Below, in pieces: positions 40,571 through 43,321 of a DNA stretch of 43,321 bases. Under the pieces are notes generated by a model. The model searched no databases. It saw nothing but the letters and a program-made list of their open reading frames with translations, and had not been told where the DNA came from. Numbering within the stretch: the stretch's first letter is position 1; each line of letters starts with the position of its first letter. The stretch is from Bradyrhizobium sp. CSS354 (GTDB taxonomy: Bacteria; Pseudomonadota; Alphaproteobacteria; Rhizobiales; Xanthobacteraceae): contig NZ_JAACFU010000032.1 in assembly GCF_029051725.1 (NCBI RefSeq), positions 1 through 43,321 of the forward strand, in the 5' to 3' direction. The translations under genes and the position numbers were made by a program.

Positions 40571-41161
40571 ATGGCCTTGGGCGACGCAATCCTCGCATGC
40601 CTGACAGAACGTCCGATGACGGGCTACGAGCTCGCCAAGACATTCGATTCCTCGATCGGCTTCTTTTGGAAGGCCGACCACCAGCAGATCTACCGCGAGC
40701 TCTCCAAGCTGCGCGACCGCGGCTACATCCAAGGCCGCGAGGTCGTGCAAACAGGCAAACCCAATAAACTGATCTATACGCTCACTCCGGAGGGCCGAAC
40801 AGCGCTGCGGCACTGGGCCGCGCGGCCGAGCACGCCCCCCTCCATCAAGGACGACCTCCTGGTGCGGCTGCATGCGCTCGACAGCATCGGCCTCGAGCCC
40901 ATGCGCACCGACCTGATGGCCCGGCTCGAGCACCACCGCGACCGCCACGAGAACTACGAGCGCATCCTGAAGAAGCGCTTTCCGGAAGGGGCGGCGTCCG
41001 GCGTGCTCGACCTCGGTAACCTGCTGCTGCTTCAGCTCGGCGCCCGGCACGAGCAGATGGTGGCCGATTTCTGCGAAGAGGCGCTCGAGGCCCTGTCGGC
41101 GATGAGCGCAAGCGGCACCGTGGTGCCGCTGGAGGAAGGCAAGCGCGAGGGCAAGGGCTAG
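40571..41161 (+). CDS. PadR-family transcriptional regulator
   Basis: A 196-residue regulator. The winged HTH occupies about 1-85 (ALGDAILACLTERPMTGYELAKTFDSSIGFFWKADHQQIYRELSKL, then the wing and YTLTPEGRTAL). The C-terminal helical Vir_act_alpha_C-type dimer domain follows (DDLLVRLHALDSIGLEPMRTDL onward). A strong AGGAGGA (40558-40564) precedes the ATG. It is divergent from the NTF2-like/acyl-CoA dehydrogenase operon, 216 bases away, with dyads in between. PadR-family proteins usually sense phenolic or other small ligands; here an acyl-CoA-type ligand can only be guessed. Confidence 0.93.
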   Translation: MALGDAILACLTERPMTGYELAKTFDSSIGFFWKADHQQIYRELSKLRDRGYIQGREVVQTGKPNKLIYTLTPEGRTALRHWAARPSTPPSIKDDLLVRLHALDSIGLEPMRTDLMARLEHHRDRHENYERILKKRFPEGAASGVLDLGNLLLLQLGARHEQMVADFCEEALEALSAMSASGTVVPLEEGKREGKG

Positions 41162-41205
41162 GGGGACGAGCCCGACCGTTATGCGTTCTGCTGCCACCTC
41201 GCCGC

Positions 41206-41309
41206 CGTCATCGCCCGCGCAAGCGGGGCCTCCAGTACGCCGCGGCGCCTCGCTCCTAGCCGCGCTGCCTCGGAGTACTGGATGCCCCGCCTTCGCGGGG
41301 CATGACACC
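41206..41309. repeat. Inverted repeat element, CCCGCGCAAGCGGGG type
   Basis: CGTCATCGCCCGCGCAAGCG (from 41206) through CCAGTACGCCG is mirrored on the other side by CGGAGTACTGGATGCC and the CCCGC-CTTC-GCGGGG hairpin ending CATGACA at about 41308. Several mismatches are present, but both halves are clearly related. This is a fourth palindromic repeat type in the window. Confidence 0.7.
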
Positions 41310-41370
41310 GTTATTTTGGCGAGCGGACGTGCGCCACAACGATCGCCCCCATTCCCCCCGCCGCCCAACT

Positions 41371-41408
41371 TTAAGACACCGTCAACGGGTTCCTTAACCC
41401 GTTATTTA
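41371..41408 (+). promoter_or_regulatory. Two near-CtrA boxes upstream of podJL
   Basis: TTAA-N7-TCAA (41371-41385) and TTAA-N7-TTTA (41394-41408) each differ by one base from the CtrA full site TTAA-N7-TTAA, and their starts are 23 bases apart. They sit 130-165 bases upstream of the gene start. A perfect dyad AACGGGTT-CCTT-AACCCGTT (41384-41403) overlaps both. Confidence 0.4.
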
Positions 41409-41535
41409 CCGTAACAGACAAAAGTCGGTTTTCGAGGCAGACGACCCGCGCCAAATCCGATTGTCTTTGCAACCGGCACGCGAGGGAAGACTGGAGGCGC
41501 CGGGTGGGGCGCCGGAGTCGGAACCGGACAGAGTC

Positions 41536-43321
41536 ATGAATTCGCGCGTATCGTGGAGTGTTGACGGCATCGATCCATCCGTCCGGGAGCGGGCCGAAGC
41601 TGCTGCGCGTCGCGCCGGCATGTCACTCAACGATTGGCTGAACTCCACGCTCGGCGAGACCGCCCCGCCGAACTTTCGCGGACTTTACGACCAGCGTCCG
41701 CAAGTCCAGCACGTTCCGAGCCAAGTCCCGAGTCACGTACCGAGTCACGTGCCGAGCCAGGAAAGCCGCGAAGTCGCCGACATCCACCAGCGGCTCGATG
41801 CCATCACCCAGCAGATCGAACGAATTTCAAAGCCCGCGCCACGGCAAGATTCTTCGCGACAGGATGCTCCGCGGCAAGACGTCTCGCGCGAGCAGGGCGT
41901 TGCGCGCCAACTCAACGACGCGATCTCGCGGCTCGATGCAAGGCTGTCGCAGATTTCGAAGCCGCAGCAGGCTCCGGCACCGCGACAGGCCCCCGTCGAA
42001 ACGCGCCAGCGCCAGGCCGATGCGGTCGAGCGCGCGGCAGCACAGGTCTATCGCAGCTCACCACCCCTGAGCCCCGCTTCGTTCGACGTCGCAGTCGCCG
42101 AGATCACGGCACGGCAGAGCGAGCTCGACGGCTTTACGCCCAGGCAGATGCCGCCGCGCGCCGCGCCGCCGATCGCGCCTGCGGCAGCTCCTTACGCGCC
42201 CCCGATGGCGCCGCCCGCGCCTGCCTACGCTCCGCCGCCACCGCAGCCGGGGCCGGATTTCTCTGCGCTCGAGCGCCATCTGCTCAAGATCACGAGCCAG
42301 ATCGAATCGCTCCAGCGCCCCGACAATACCGAGCAGGCGATCAACACCTTCCGCAGCGAGCTTGCGGAGATCCGCAACGCCATCACCGAGGCGATGCCGC
42401 GCCGCGCGATCGAATCGATCGAGAACGAGATCCGCTCGCTGCATCGGCGCATCGACGAGACCCGCTCCAACGGCACCGACGGTCAGGTCCTGTCCGGCAT
42501 CGAGCACGCGCTGTCCGAGATCAAGCAGGTGCTCCGCACGCTGACGCCAGCCGAGCAGCTCACCGGCTATGACGAGGCGATCCGCAATCTCGGCGCCAAG
42601 CTCGATCTGATCCTGCGCGCCAATGACGATCCCTCGACGGTCCGCCAGCTCGAAGGCGCGATCTCGGCGCTGCGCGGCATCGTCTCCAACGTCGCCTCCA
42701 ACGAAGCGCTGGCACGGCTCTCCGACGACGTGCAGCTGCTGTCGTCCAAGGTCGACCAGGTCACCCGGGCGTCCGGCCAAGGCGACAGTTTTGCGGTGCT
42801 GGAGCAGCGCATCGCGGCGCTCACCGCCGCTCTGGAAACGCGCGAGCGCCCTCAGCCATCCGAGAGCAGCGAGCATCTCGAAAGCGCGATCCGCGCCCTG
42901 TCCGAACGTTTCGACCGCATGCAGGTCGGCAACGACTCGGCGTCGACCTTTGCTCATCTTGAACAGCGGGTCTCGTATCTGCTGGAGCGGCTCGAGGCCG
43001 CCTCCGATCCGCGCAACGGCAATTTCACCCGCGTCGAGGACGGGTTGCACGACATTCTGCGGCACCTGGAGCGGCAGCAGGCGACCTATTCCGCGCTGGC
43101 CGAGAGCCGCAACTCCACGCCGCCCGCCGAGTCCGGCATGGTCGATCTCGTCAAGCGCGAGCTCTCCGACATCCGCTTCAGCCAGGCCGAGACCAACCGG
43201 ACCACCCAGGATTCGCTGGAGGCCGTCCACAACGCACTTGGCCACGTCGTCGATCGTCTCTCGATGATCGAGGGCGATCTTCGCAATGTGCGCACCGCGC
43301 CGCCCGCCCCCGCCCCCGCGC
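41536..43321 (+). CDS. PodJL-like polar localisation protein (5' part, runs off the window)
   Basis: The frame is open from ATG 41536 to the last base (595 codons seen, no stop). The N-terminus (WSVDGIDPSVRERAEAAARR, then GMSLNDWLNSTL) is the short motif at the start of PodJL/SEL1-peptidoglycan-binding proteins of Bradyrhizobium. Next come four VPS(Q/H) repeats encoded by 12-base tandem repeats (41713-41760), Gln/Arg-rich and Pro/Ala-rich linkers, and then several hundred residues of heptad-like coiled coil. A membrane segment, SEL1 repeats and a peptidoglycan-binding domain would be expected beyond the window. PodJ proteins organise the old pole in Caulobacter and relatives. The product name is family-based inference. 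Confidence 0.8.
   Translation, partial: MNSRVSWSVDGIDPSVRERAEAAARRAGMSLNDWLNSTLGETAPPNFRGLYDQRPQVQHVPSQVPSHVPSHVPSQESREVADIHQRLDAITQQIERISKPAPRQDSSRQDAPRQDVSREQGVARQLNDAISRLDARLSQISKPQQAPAPRQAPVETRQRQADAVERAAAQVYRSSPPLSPASFDVAVAEITARQSELDGFTPRQMPPRAAPPIAPAAAPYAPPMAPPAPAYAPPPPQPGPDFSALERHLLKITSQIESLQRPDNTEQAINTFRSELAEIRNAITEAMPRRAIESIENEIRSLHRRIDETRSNGTDGQVLSGIEHALSEIKQVLRTLTPAEQLTGYDEAIRNLGAKLDLILRANDDPSTVRQLEGAISALRGIVSNVASNEALARLSDDVQLLSSKVDQVTRASGQGDSFAVLEQRIAALTAALETRERPQPSESSEHLESAIRALSERFDRMQVGNDSASTFAHLEQRVSYLLERLEAASDPRNGNFTRVEDGLHDILRHLERQQATYSALAESRNSTPPAESGMVDLVKRELSDIRFSQAETNRTTQDSLEAVHNALGHVVDRLSMIEGDLRNVRTAPPAPAPA

Larger units (their letters stand above)
41162..41535. other. 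Intergenic repeat and podJL promoter region
   Basis: The first half of these 374 bases is an inverted repeat element (41206-41309). The second half (41340-41535) is locally A+T-richer, carries near-CtrA boxes at 41371-41408 and two GAGTC (GANTC) sites at 41515 and 41531. No gene is seen. Confidence 0.55.

Noticed and set aside
1..43321. tRNA, rRNA, CRISPR arrays, prophage or insertion-sequence genes
   Set aside because: I looked for acceptor-stem/T-loop patterns, regularly spaced repeats, transposase or integrase motifs and found none that I can support.

Overview
The window looks like chromosomal core sequence from a Bradyrhizobium-type alphaproteobacterium (Nitrobacteraceae, Hyphomicrobiales). 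The basis is high G+C codon use, an Fo-only atpI-B-E-F'-F operon with no F1 genes following it, an aa3 oxidase operon ctaC-ctaD-ctaB-coxF-ctaG-ctaE followed by DUF983 and SURF1, a PodJL-type polarity protein, and several families of short palindromic repeats (CGTCATTGCGAGC, GTAGGGTGGGCAAAG and CGTCATGGCTGGGC types) that I associate with this genus. I saw no tRNA, rRNA, CRISPR array, transposase or prophage gene.

Layout. 1-8.5 kb: a symporter-linked hybrid histidine kinase (SSS-STAC-PAS-HK-REC), a Tat-exported alpha/beta hydrolase, about 960 bases of non-coding repeat DNA, a LuxR-type response regulator and, divergent from it, an MHS-family transporter. This resembles the CrbS/CrbR (MxtR/ErdR) acetate-sensing systems. 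8.5-10 kb: a YjbQ protein and a secreted hypothetical protein. 10-12.8 kb: the ATP synthase Fo operon with a readable promoter and terminator. 12.9-14.3 kb: a secreted hypothetical protein and a GNAT acetyltransferase. 14.3-17.5 kb: thrC and an M16 processing protease overlapping by ATGA, preceded by a leader with a terminator hairpin, a competing hairpin and a threonine-rich frame. 17.6-20.1 kb: a divergent NarL-type regulator/kinase pair and an NTF2-like protein. 20.2-26.8 kb: the cytochrome aa3 oxidase operon on the minus strand, including a 58-residue CoxF-like protein that is easy to miss. 27.2-33.2 kb: an IalB-family protein, a DUF433/DUF5615 toxin-antitoxin pair, tldD-lepB-mmcQ, a tandem PAN-domain protein and gshA. 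33.3-34.6 kb: divergent marR/gst. 34.6-41.2 kb: a minus-strand beta-oxidation operon (NTF2-like, acyl-CoA dehydrogenase, thiolase, FadB/J) divergent from a padR gene whose promoter carries two overlapping perfect dyads. 41.5 kb to the end: the first part of a podJL-like gene behind two near-CtrA boxes.

Functionally the window is dominated by respiration and energy conversion (Fo, aa3 oxidase and its assembly factors), fatty-acid oxidation, thiol metabolism and envelope biology. No obviously new multi-gene system is visible. The most interesting signals are regulatory: the thrC leader, the PadR dyads next to the fad operon, the CtrA-like sites before podJL, the TTACC-N5-GGTAA dyad between the CrbR-like regulator and the transporter, and the strongly structured repeat element at about 5.05-5.74 kb.
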